Assembly: GCA_013151235.1 (NCBI GenBank)
Contig: JAADIO010000040.1
Span: 1 to 50,004 of the forward strand
Reading direction: 5' to 3'
DNA length: 50,004 bases
Source of the DNA: Deltaproteobacteria bacterium
GTDB lineage: Bacteria; CG2-30-53-67
In this document: one piece after another, positions 9,201 to 18,500 of the stretch
Layout: each line of letters begins with the position of its first letter
How positions within the stretch are numbered: the stretch's first letter is position 1
Notes under the pieces: generated by a model
Database searches by the model: none
Told to the model about the DNA's origin: nothing
Seen by the model: the letters and a program-made list of their open reading frames with translations, nothing else
Position numbers and translations under genes: made by a program

Positions 9201-10142
9201 TTATTCCGTGCGGCGATCCTTGAAGTAGTTGCTCCCCTTCTTTCCTTTGACGAACTTTTTAACCTCGGCGGCAATGGCGCTGATCTCGCCGAAATGGGCA
9301 AAGACGCGTCGCTCGTTGGTCACCACGGCGATGGAGAGGGACATGATCGGAAAGGTGGCGGGGTTCCCCTGCCGGTCGACGGTCTCGATCTTCCGTTTCA
9401 TCCGGTCCTCTTCGTCATAGAACGTGGTGACGATGAGATCGAAGTTCTTCAGGATCTCTTCGCAGACGCAGTCAACGGAGTCAGGCGGAACGAGAAAGAC
9501 AAAGTCATCCCCGCCCACATGACCGACAAAGCTCCCTTCGGGCGTATGCTCGCGAACCCCGTTGGTAATCACCCTGGCCGTCATCCGGATCACCTCATCT
9601 CCCCGTGAAAACCCGTATTTGTCATTGAAGGCCTTGAAATAATCGAGATCGGCGTATCCGACGGCGAAGGGGAGATTCCCATCGAGGTAGCGCTGGACTT
9701 CTTTCAGAATCGACTGGTTGCCCGGCAGCCGGGTCAAGGGGTTTGCATCGAGGGACCGGGAGATCCGGGAGAAGGCAAGGGAGACCCGCATGAGAACCTC
9801 TTCCGACTTGAAGGGCTTGACCAGAACGTCGTCGGCCTGCACCTCGCTCCAGTCGATCCCGGCGGGATCGGCACCTTCCGAAAGCATCAGAAGAAGGGGA
9901 AGATGACCGAAGATATTTTCCTTCTTGAGTTCCCGGCAGACTCCATCGCCGCCGAGACCGGGAAGATCCCGGGCGATCAGGATCAGGTCGGGCGGTTCCG
10001 AATAGATGAGATCGAGGGCTTCATTCCCGTCCCCCGAGGAATAAGTCCGATATCCCGCCCCGTTCAGCAGATGCTGCAGCGTTGCAATGATCCCCGGTTC
10101 CTGATCGACAATGAGGACGCGTCTTGCCGGGCTCTTCTCCAT
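9201..10142 (-). CDS. Response-regulator-like protein: degenerate receiver plus GGDDF (diguanylate cyclase-like) domain
   Basis: 313 aa. A receiver fold (about 8-120) starts LIVDQEPG. In DLILIARDLPG the residue at the usual phosphoacceptor position, four before PG, is Ala57 and not Asp, and one of the paired N-terminal acids is Gln; the KPF loop is kept. A GGDEF-family domain (about 140-313) has PLTRLPGN, YADLDYFKAFNDKYGFSRGDEV and the signature VGHVGGDDF, with Asp for the catalytic Glu position and no RxxD inhibitory site upstream. Start at 10142 uses AGGAAGG upstream. Last gene of a minus-strand trio, 19 bp after the HDOD gene. Probably phosphorylation-independent; cyclase activity is uncertain. 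Confidence 0.85.
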   Translation of the reverse strand: MEKSPARRVLIVDQEPGIIATLQHLLNGAGYRTYSSGDGNEALDLIYSEPPDLILIARDLPGLGGDGVCRELKKENIFGHLPLLLMLSEGADPAGIDWSEVQADDVLVKPFKSEEVLMRVSLAFSRISRSLDANPLTRLPGNQSILKEVQRYLDGNLPFAVGYADLDYFKAFNDKYGFSRGDEVIRMTARVITNGVREHTPEGSFVGHVGGDDFVFLVPPDSVDCVCEEILKNFDLIVTTFYDEEDRMKRKIETVDRQGNPATFPIMSLSIAVVTNERRVFAHFGEISAIAAEVKKFVKGKKGSNYFKDRRTE

Positions 10143-10161
10143 GAAGGCACCTTCCTCAAGA

Positions 10162-11001
10162 TCAGACTTCGAGGGAAAATTCGGAAAGGGAGTCCATATC
10201 CTCTTCCAGTTCCTGCAGCACGGTCTCAACGAATCTCAGATCGACGCCGAGAATGGAAAAGGTCCGGGAATCGAGCGGAGGCACAAAGGGGCTTCCGCTC
10301 TCGCCGAAGCCGACGGCCTGGATCAGGAGATCGGCTAAATGGACCATGGCGGCACGGCGGCGGTAATTCCGTGCCCGCGAAGGTTCGTGATGACAGGTCA
10401 TCGGCTCGGCGATGTTCTCCGGCAGATTCCACTTGGCGGCTACCCAACGGGCGATCCCGGCATGATCGATCCCGACCATCCGTTCCTCCACCTCGCGCAT
10501 GTAGAGTCCTTCCTCCCGTGCGGTCCGCAGGATGGCCTCAAAATCCTCCGGGAGGGTAACCTTGATCATCACCTTGCCGATATCATGCAGCAGACCTGCA
10601 ATAAAGACCTCCTCACTGTCGGTTTCATCCAGTTTTCGGCCGATGATCCCGGCGACGGTGGCACACCCGAGGGAATGTTCCCAAAGCCCCACCATGGCCC
10701 GGCTCATCATGTCGAAGACCGAAGCAGAGATGAGCATCCCCTTAATGACGTTGAATCCTAAAAGCACCAGAGCATGGCTAACCGAAGAGATCCGGCCGGG
10801 AAATCCGTAGAAGGGGGAGTTCACCAGTTTCAGGACCTTGGCGGAGAGAACCTGATCGTGCGAGATAATCCTGCCTAATTTTTCCGTGGAGACATGGGGA
10901 TCGTGGATCATGGAGGTGATCTTCGAGACGACCCCCGGCAGGGTCGGAATATTTTTCACCTCTTCGATCTTCGATCGAAGGGCCTGCGTTTCGCCACCCA
11001 T
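10162..11001 (-). CDS. HDOD-domain signalling protein
   Basis: 279-aa single-domain HDOD protein. It shows IEEVKNIPTLPGVVSKI at the start, the core DQVLSAKVLKLVNSPFYGFPGRISSVSHALVLLG, and FIAGLLHDIGK with a later CHHEPS. HDOD proteins are related to HD hydrolases but usually act as non-catalytic regulatory modules in c-di-GMP or motility signalling; the retained HD pair here is noteworthy. The start codon follows the stop of the upstream 105-aa gene with no gap (TAGATG), implying translational coupling, and the receiver-GGDDF gene follows. Confidence 0.9.
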   Translation of the reverse strand: MGGETQALRSKIEEVKNIPTLPGVVSKITSMIHDPHVSTEKLGRIISHDQVLSAKVLKLVNSPFYGFPGRISSVSHALVLLGFNVIKGMLISASVFDMMSRAMVGLWEHSLGCATVAGIIGRKLDETDSEEVFIAGLLHDIGKVMIKVTLPEDFEAILRTAREEGLYMREVEERMVGIDHAGIARWVAAKWNLPENIAEPMTCHHEPSRARNYRRRAAMVHLADLLIQAVGFGESGSPFVPPLDSRTFSILGVDLRFVETVLQELEEDMDSLSEFSLEV

Positions 11002-11319
11002 CTATTCCCCTTCTTCTCCGTAGCGGATTCTCAGGTTCCGGGCCACCATTTCCTTGATTTGAGACATTGTCCGGTCGGAAACCGTCCGGGCAAACCGATG
11101 ATCCATTTCACTGAGCAGCTCCCCGAAAGGCTTCTCCCCCTCTACCGCCACCGGCCGCCCTTCCACGGAGAGGAAGGCGATTCCGGCATTTTCGAAACGG
11201 AGCAGGATCGAGTCCGTCAGTTCCGTCCCCTCCTTGCACAGGGTCATCCCCCGCTCGTTTTCCACCCTCTTTGCCAGAACCATCCCCGGCGCCGCCTGTT
11301 CCCGTCTGATTCTCTGCAT
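11002..11319 (-). CDS. Small protein resembling the N-terminal module of HD-GYP proteins
   Basis: 105-aa protein with QAAPGMVLAKRV.NERGMTLCKEGTELTDSILLRFENAGI, a pattern commonly seen at the N-terminus of HD-GYP phosphodiesterases (PGMVLARDV...G.LLL.KGT.LT). It stands alone here and is translationally coupled to the HDOD gene, so it may be a detached partner domain. Start 11319 has AAAGGA only 1 nt upstream, within a possible sigma-28 promoter (see 11327-11354), so the mRNA leader may be very short. Function is unknown. Confidence 0.7.
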   Translation of the reverse strand: MQRIRREQAAPGMVLAKRVENERGMTLCKEGTELTDSILLRFENAGIAFLSVEGRPVAVEGEKPFGELLSEMDHRFARTVSDRTMSQIKEMVARNLRIRYGEEGE

Positions 11320-11326
11320 ATCCTTT

Positions 11327-11354
11327 CCATCGGCATCTTGCCGAAAAAACTTGA
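11327..11354 (-). promoter_or_regulatory. Possible sigma-28 promoter of the HDOD trio
   Basis: On the minus strand TCAAGTTT (11354-11347), a 12-bp spacer, then GCCGATGG (11334-11327), close to TAAAGTTT-N11-GCCGATAA. It is so close to the ATG at 11319 that transcription would start at or beside the start codon, which lowers confidence. Confidence 0.4.
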
Positions 11355-11475
11355 GCCGGAACCGGGGCCGTCATCCGACTGTCGGGGGCGGCAATCATTG
11401 ACGAACCCGGCAAGATTTACCGTCCCACATACAACACAAACCATAAACTTTTCAATGGGTTAAGAAATACCATGG

Positions 11476-11492
11476 TTGGCATTTAACTTGCA
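11476..11492 (+). promoter_or_regulatory. Sigma-54 (-24/-12) promoter of the giant glycosyltransferase operon
   Basis: TTGGCATTTAACTTGCA matches YTGGCACG-N4-TTGCW with GG and GC separated by exactly 10 nt. Predicted start of transcription is about 11504, some 75 nt before the ribosome-binding site at 11569-11576. An in-frame TTG that could open the following frame lies inside this motif and so cannot be the true start. Confidence 0.8.
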
Positions 11493-11580
11493 GATGATTA
11501 CTATGATCATTTCTATCGAAATACCGGTCCTTGCGGAACATCCTGCCGCCGGGATGAATCTATCCAACAAGGAAGGTCCC

Positions 11581-14500
11581 ATGACAGAAAATTCGAACAC
11601 CTGCCAATACGTATCTCCCGCCTCAACGATATCACTTCACCAAAAAAAGAGGGAAGAACGCATACGACAGGGAGAAGCCCTGTTCCAAGAGGGAAAGATC
11701 GGTGAGGCAAAGGCACTTTTCGAAACGCTCCAGGTCGAATACCCGGACGATTCGGAGATCCTCAACAATCTTGGGGTCCTCGCCTGCGAAGAAGGAAAAT
11801 TAGAAGAGGGGATCGGGTATTTCGAAAAATGCATGGCCATCGCCCCCTCGAATCCCGATACGATCGAAAATATACGTTCTCTAAAAGAGGCTATCGCCTC
11901 TATGGAGCAACCTGAAATTGACGGGAAAAATACAACAGCGGCCGAGACAACGACGAAAGAGCCGATCCTGATCGTCATGGAAGAGGGGATCGGAAACATG
12001 ATCATGCTGACACCGGCGATTCGGGCCATAAAAAAAGTCCGGCCCGATCTTCCGATCCATATCCTCGGCCGGTACCCTGCCCTTGAAGTCATAGAAGGAT
12101 GGGACCTGGTTGACCGGATCCTGACGGAACCGGATGAAATTATTTATGAGACCGTATTCTACACAATCTGGTCACAAAAAAACCGGGAGCACCATGGAAA
12201 ATATCTTCATGCACATTGCAGGCAGGAAGGAACAATTGCCTACAATGATCCTACTCTCCATGAATCGGAATACCATATGGAGATCGCCCGTCATTTCGGC
12301 TACACCGGCCCCTTACCGGAACCTTTCTGTCCTGTTTCCGAGGTCGCATACCCCTTTCCTGAAGAAAAACCGGTGATCGGCCTGGCCGACACCTATCTTT
12401 CGAACGGTGCCTGGAACCGAAAAAGCTGGCCCCACTACCGACCCCTTGCCGCCGAACTGATCCGTCAGGGGTTCTCCGTTGCCCTTTTCGGCGGGAAGGA
12501 CGAAGCGGACCGTTTTCGCCCCGAGGAATGGCCCGAAGGGATCATCGACCTTCAGGGGAAGTACACCGTGGCAGAATCCGCCCAACTCATGAAAGCATGC
12601 AGCATAATTGTTGTCAACGACAGCGGCCCCGCCCATATGGCCGCCGCCGTCGGCGCCCGAACCGTTACCCTTTTCGGCGCCACACGGATCGACAAAAACA
12701 GACCGCTGGGGCCACATGTGAAAGTCATGACGGGAAACCTTACTTGTAGTCCCTGTCAGTATACCCCCGCATGGCAGAAATGCCACGACTGGAAGTGCAT
12801 GGAGTCCATTACTACCGAACAGATACTACATGTGATCAAAGAGACCGCCGCCCGGCCCGGACAGAAAAAAACGGCCGACATCCTCATCGTGGGCGTTACC
12901 GACCGCCCGGAATCGACGAATACCGCCATGCAAAAAGGATTTGAGACGCTCGGCTACAGCGTGGACACCTACAACTACCGGACGCGGGCCGCCGAACTCG
13001 GCTCCTTTGAAAGGATGAATCAGGACTTTCTCACCTTTTTGGAAGGCAAATCCTATGGCTTGATCCTTTTTTCCAAAATCAACGGCATGGCCCCCTCCTG
13101 CCTTACCGCCGCTCGGCGGCACGGCAGGACATGGTACTGGTTTATGGACGGGATTGATGCCGCCCGGGCCCTTGGTGCCGACCGCTACGCCGCCTGTACC
13201 GACTTCGCCAGCGCCACCTGCCGAGAAGTCACCCACTATTTTACTCCTGCCAATCCACGCTCCTTCCAAATCGTCGAGGGATTCGACCCGGAACTGCTGT
13301 CTCCGATGAAAGAAGAAAAGAAGTATGACGTCATTTTTATCGGCAACGCCACGGAAAAACGAATCCGCTCCATCGAAGCGATCCAAAAGATTGTCCCCGT
13401 CACTCTTTTCGGAAAGGGATGGCCCGGAAACTTGTCCGCGAACCCCCCAGTCTTCGGAAAAGATTTCCGCAAGATCATCAGCCAATCGAAAATCATTCTC
13501 AACCTGGTTCACTCCGACATTTTCTCCGACCGGGTGATTCATACACTCGCCTGCGGGGGATTTCTCCTCTCCGAATATTGCCCCGACCTGGAACAGCACT
13601 TCCGAAAAGGGAAAGACCTCGAATGGTATCGCGACATGGAGGAATTCCAGACCCTGATCTCCCATTACCTCCCCGATACGGCAGCGAGAAAAACCGTTGC
13701 CCAGGAAGGGTATGAGACGGTACGTGACGGTTATCCCTGGGAGCGGGTCTGCACACGGGTGGCCAATCTCGGCGGATTGCATCGGCAATCTTCCGGACAA
13801 GCACTACAGCCCCCCTCCCCTGCACCATCCGGTCGAACCAGCCACAAGGAAAAAGTCCTCCTCGTCTCCTGGCATGGCCTGGGCGACAACGTGATGCTGA
13901 CACCGGCCCTACGGAAATTCAAGGAGAGGAACCCGGAGACGGAGATCACCCTTCTGGGTCTCAAGCGGTTCGGCAAGACTCTCCGGGAACTCTTAAGCGG
14001 ACTCCCCTTTATCGACGAAATCCTCCCGATCCTCCCCGATGCATGGAACGACTTTACGGACTACGGCGGCGGAGTTCAGGCCGTCTGCGCCGAGGCCGAA
14101 TCCTACGCAAAGGAGAACGGATTCGACCGGATGATCCTGCTTCCCACGGAGCGAAAACCGGGATATCGCCTCCATAAGATCTTCCGTTTTGCCGAAGAGC
14201 TGGGAGTCGATTTCGAAAAATTAGAGGAATTGCAGACAATCCTTACCGTCGCAAAAGAAGCCCGAGAAAAAGCCGACTCTTTTCTGAGAGGTCTGCCGAA
14301 ACCGGTGGTGGTTCTTCACACCAAGGCGGGCAACAGCCCCAAGACCCTGAATCCGGATCAGGTCGAAGAGGTGCTCCGCCGCTTCCCCGACGGCACAATC
14401 CTCGAATTTGGAAGAAAGAGTAACGAACGGTCCGTCATGATCCCGGAAAATGATATGGAATTCTCCAAAGCCCTGATCCAACGAGCAGACCGGATCGTTG

Positions 14501-15570
14501 CCATTGACTCCGTTGTCATGCACATTGCAGGAGCTCTGTGCCGCCCCCTGACGGCAATCTTTACAACAACTCCCGTTCAGCAGGCTGTACCGATTACCAT
14601 GCCTGTTGAAATCGTGGGAGAAGTGAACGAACGAACCCGCATCGACCAATGGTCCCACCTTTTGGATGAAATTCTGCGAACCTATCCGTCAGGAGAAGGC
14701 AAATCTCCGGAGCAAAGGAATACAAATTCACCTCTCCGATTCTCACGGATCGTGATCACCGGCGCCGGCCACAGCGGCACCAACTGGATCACCGAAATTG
14801 TTCGTTCCTCCGGACGATACCAGTTTACCGAATACATGGAAGACCGGGAACTCTTTCGCCACAAGGAACTCCCCACGGGTTACGGGACACAACTTGCCAC
14901 GGAGAATCCAGGCTTTCACTGGAAAAATCTGAAGACACTTCTCGACCGTTACAAGGATTTGGCCGTAATTCTGATCACACGCCACCCCATCGACACCTGC
15001 CTTTCGAAAATTGTCCGGGGACAACTCAAGGGCGGGGATGGCCCGGTTGAAAATATATGGGATTACTCCTGGGATAGTACCCTGAAAGGATCCGTCAAAT
15101 CGATTGAAGGGATGTATGACATTCTCGTTCGTCTGCAACAGGAATACCCCGACCGGGTGCATCGATTGACCCTGGAAGATCTCATTACCCAGAGAGAGAC
15201 GGAAATAGACCGCATCTGCTCCTTCCTTCAGATCCTCAGGACAGAGGCCATGACAGAGGCCTATCGGAACATCCGGAACGTACATCAACAAAAACGTTGC
15301 GGAAAAGCCGTTGATGGCGGCCAAATAAATCTTTATCGTAATTTGCAGGAAGCCTTTGGCGGTTTCTTCCATGACAAGAAAGAACTGGTTGCCTTTCTCT
15401 GTAGAGAGTTACAACCCATTTCCGAGGCCCTTGGATACGAAGTAATAGATCCCTGCAAGACCGGCATCCGTCGAGACACCCGAACCTCGACATCCATTGT
15501 GCAGCCTCCGTCAGAGGTCCACAGGAGCTTGCCGTTCGAGGGCTCTACACCTTCGGCATTGCCTGTTTGA
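11581..15570 (+). CDS. Giant mosaic transferase: TPR - GT9 - CgeB-like GT - GT9 - sulfotransferase-like
   Basis: 1329 aa. Start 11581 is chosen for AAGGAAGG at 11569-11576 and lies downstream of the sigma-54 promoter. Modules: TPR repeats (about 24-105); GT9 heptosyltransferase-like domain (about 127-430: EEGIGNMIMLTPAIRAIKK and VNDSGPAHMAAAVGARTVTLFG); a CgeB-like glycosyltransferase (about 430-745, VIFIGNATEKRIRSIEAI and a NLVHSDIFSDRVIHTLACGG end); a second GT9-like domain (about 756-1036, SWHGLGDNVMLTPALRKFKER), shorter and lacking the SGPAH motif (DSVVMHIAGA instead); and a sulfotransferase-like domain (about 1052-1290) with a PAPS-type loop GAGHSGTNWI and ITRHPIDTCLSK. Followed by the next giant gene after 10 bp. 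Presumed cytoplasmic glycan synthase; substrate unknown. Confidence 0.85.
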   Translation: MTENSNTCQYVSPASTISLHQKKREERIRQGEALFQEGKIGEAKALFETLQVEYPDDSEILNNLGVLACEEGKLEEGIGYFEKCMAIAPSNPDTIENIRSLKEAIASMEQPEIDGKNTTAAETTTKEPILIVMEEGIGNMIMLTPAIRAIKKVRPDLPIHILGRYPALEVIEGWDLVDRILTEPDEIIYETVFYTIWSQKNREHHGKYLHAHCRQEGTIAYNDPTLHESEYHMEIARHFGYTGPLPEPFCPVSEVAYPFPEEKPVIGLADTYLSNGAWNRKSWPHYRPLAAELIRQGFSVALFGGKDEADRFRPEEWPEGIIDLQGKYTVAESAQLMKACSIIVVNDSGPAHMAAAVGARTVTLFGATRIDKNRPLGPHVKVMTGNLTCSPCQYTPAWQKCHDWKCMESITTEQILHVIKETAARPGQKKTADILIVGVTDRPESTNTAMQKGFETLGYSVDTYNYRTRAAELGSFERMNQDFLTFLEGKSYGLILFSKINGMAPSCLTAARRHGRTWYWFMDGIDAARALGADRYAACTDFASATCREVTHYFTPANPRSFQIVEGFDPELLSPMKEEKKYDVIFIGNATEKRIRSIEAIQKIVPVTLFGKGWPGNLSANPPVFGKDFRKIISQSKIILNLVHSDIFSDRVIHTLACGGFLLSEYCPDLEQHFRKGKDLEWYRDMEEFQTLISHYLPDTAARKTVAQEGYETVRDGYPWERVCTRVANLGGLHRQSSGQALQPPSPAPSGRTSHKEKVLLVSWHGLGDNVMLTPALRKFKERNPETEITLLGLKRFGKTLRELLSGLPFIDEILPILPDAWNDFTDYGGGVQAVCAEAESYAKENGFDRMILLPTERKPGYRLHKIFRFAEELGVDFEKLEELQTILTVAKEAREKADSFLRGLPKPVVVLHTKAGNSPKTLNPDQVEEVLRRFPDGTILEFGRKSNERSVMIPENDMEFSKALIQRADRIVAIDSVVMHIAGALCRPLTAIFTTTPVQQAVPITMPVEIVGEVNERTRIDQWSHLLDEILRTYPSGEGKSPEQRNTNSPLRFSRIVITGAGHSGTNWITEIVRSSGRYQFTEYMEDRELFRHKELPTGYGTQLATENPGFHWKNLKTLLDRYKDLAVILITRHPIDTCLSKIVRGQLKGGDGPVENIWDYSWDSTLKGSVKSIEGMYDILVRLQQEYPDRVHRLTLEDLITQRETEIDRICSFLQILRTEAMTEAYRNIRNVHQQKRCGKAVDGGQINLYRNLQEAFGGFFHDKKELVAFLCRELQPISEALGYEVIDPCKTGIRRDTRTSTSIVQPPSEVHRSLPFEGSTPSALPV

Positions 15571-15580
15571 GAAAACAAAG

Positions 15581-18500
15581 ATGAGTGCCATTATATTTTA
15601 TACTCACAGCACCCCCTTCCATCCGGGGACGATCCTCACCCGGGGACTGGGAGGATCGGAGAGCGCCCTGATTCACATGGCCCGGGAACTGGCCCGGATC
15701 GGCCACAGCATCCATGTCTTCTGCAACTGCGACGCGCCGGGGACCTACGACAAAGTGATCTATCAAAACATCTCGGAGCTCCCTGCCTTCTTTCAACTTT
15801 CCCGTCCCGACCTTTTCGTATCGCTTCGGATTCCTCAGGTCCTGGCCGAACCGATCCCGGCACAGCTCAAATGGCTCTGGGCCGAGGACAGCTTCGATCA
15901 GCCCCATATCCAGTGCCTCATGGACCCTTCGCTGGTGCGGAAGATCGACCGGGTCGTCACGGTCAGCCGCTGGCAGGCCGAAACCTACCGACGTCATTTC
16001 CGGATCAACGATGAAAAGTTTTACATCAGCCGGAACGGTTTTCACTCCCCCTTCTATGAAGGCCCCTGTACAGACGAACGTCCGCCACGACTGGTCTATT
16101 CAAGCACCCCTTTTCGAGGACTCGACGTCCTGCTGAATCTCTTCCCTGAAATCCGGAATGCGGTCCCCGATGCGGAACTTTATATTTACAGCAGTATGGC
16201 CGTCTACGGAGTCAATCGTGAAGAAGATGAAAAGGAGTATGGAGAACTCTACCGGAAGGCGGAGCAGCCCGGCGTCCGGCTGATCGGCACGGTTCCCCAG
16301 GATCGGTTGGCAAAGGAACTGATGCAATCGGCCCTCCTGGCCTACCCGAACCATTTTGCCGAGACCTCCTGCATCGCCGCCATCGAGGCACAGGCGGCGG
16401 GAGTGCCGGTCGTCACCACAGCACTGGGGGGACTCAACGAAACGGTCCGGCAGGGCGAAACGGGGATTCTCATCCCCGGAGACAGCCGGACGGAGAAATA
16501 CGGAAAACAATTCATCGGAGAAATCGTCTCTTTTCTTCAAGACCGTGAGAAATGGAGAACATTCAGTCAACGCGCCCGGAGGCGGGCCTTTTCCGAATAT
16601 CGATGGGAGGTGATTGCGAAGGAGTGGAGCCATGAATTAGACAGGGAACTGTCTGCACACAAAGCAAAGCAGGCGGGGATAGGAAATATCGGTGGTTCGA
16701 AAGACTCTATCTCCGCCTGCCGAAATGAAATTGCAAGGCATCCCGATCATCCCGAGCCCTATCACCGCCTCGGCCTCCTCTACCGGAAGGCGGGGGAACC
16801 GGAGAAGGCCCTCGCCGCCTTCCGGGAGGCAATTTCCCACTACGTTCTCTATGACGACGCCTACGAAAACTACCGGGCCACGGCGGAGGAACTCGGCATC
16901 ACACTGCAACGGGATAATCTGGATATCGTTTTTTATACCGTGGGGAACTTCACCCCCGCCGACCTGGGGGTCCGGGCCGTAGGCGGCAGTGAAACAGCCC
17001 TGATGTCCATGGCGCGGGAGCTTGCCCGTCTCGGAAGGGGGGTCATCGTCTACAACGGTACGCAGGAGGTCTCGGTCCATGAAGGAGTGGAATACCGGAA
17101 CCTTGCCGACTTCTTCCTTCTGAACCGATGGAACAGGATCCCTGTCTTCATCTCTTCCCGGGTCCCCATGCCGTTCCGGGCCGGGGTCAATGCCGAGCGG
17201 AAGATCTTCTGGGTCCATGATGACTGCCAGGCCGAATATATCCGGAAGGAGAATCTCGGAGACCTTCCAGCCGACGAAATCCTCACCGTCAGCCGCTGGC
17301 AGGCGGAGACCTATGCCGAGCACTTCCGGGTTCCCCGTCACCGGTTCACGATCTCCCGTAACGGGATCGACCTCTTCCTCTTTCCGACCGGAGAATATCC
17401 CCGTGACCGGAACCGGCTCCTCTATATCAGCCGCCCCGACCGGGGCCTTTCCATCCTGCTTGATCTCTTCCCGAAAATTCGGGAGCAGGCGCCGGAAGCG
17501 GAACTCCACATCTTCACCTATACCCAGGCGCAGGATCTCGAAAGTGACCCGGAGATGCAGCCGATCCTCCCGAAGCTGGATCAGCCCGGCGTCGTGCTGC
17601 GAGGCTGCGTTCCGAAGGAAGCTCTCTATAACGAACTCAAAAAGGCACGGCTTCTTCTCTACCCTTCGATCTGGCGAGAAACCTCCTGTATCGCGGTTTT
17701 AGAAGCCCAGGCCGCCGGACTCCCGATCGTCACAACCCCCCTGGCGGCCCTGCCGGAATCGGTGGCCGGAGGGGTCTTCGTCCCCGGCAACCCCAATTCC
17801 ACCTTTTACCGGGACCGGTTCGTTGAGGAGACCCTTCGACTGATGCGGGACGACACCTCATGGCGGGAACTCTCGGAACGGGGACGGGCCTTCATCAGAA
17901 GGCATCACACCTGGGCGAAGATCGCCTCCGAATGGGATACCTACCTGAGATGTTCGACAACCCGGCCCCTGCTTTCTCTCTGCATGATCGTGAAAAACGA
18001 AGAGGAGGTACTGGGAAGATGCCTGAAAAGCGTCGCCGAGGTCGTTGACGAGATCGTCATCGTCGATACGGGGTCGGAGGACAACACCTGCGACATCGCC
18101 GCCTCCTTCGGCGCCCGGATCATTCGCCATAACTGGAAAGATGACTTCAGCGAGGCCCGGAACCTCTCCCTCGACTATGCCCGGGGGAAATGGATCCTCG
18201 TCCTTGATGCCGACGAAATCATTGCACCCGGAGATCTTGAAAAGATTATAGAGACGATTCAAAACCCCGAGGTCTCCGCCTGTTCCATGATACAGAGATC
18301 CTACACCGACGATGCGACGCTCCTGCACTGGAAAAAGAACGACGGACGATACGACGAGAGCAGGAAATTTTCAGGCTATATTGAATCCGAATTGATCCGC
18401 CTCTTCCGTCGCCGTCCGGAAATTCGGTTTCGGGACCGTATCCACGAACTCGTCGAGCCCTCCATTGCGGAAGCCGGTCTTCCCGTAGAACGCCTGGCAA

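Noticed and set aside
11476-11580. Earlier TTG/ATG starts for the first giant transferase
   Set aside because: The TTG lies inside the sigma-54 promoter; only 11581 has a ribosome-binding site.
12826-13800. Long minus-strand open frames within the giant transferase genes
   Set aside because: They mirror the coding frame of GC-rich genes; no start signals or recognisable domains.
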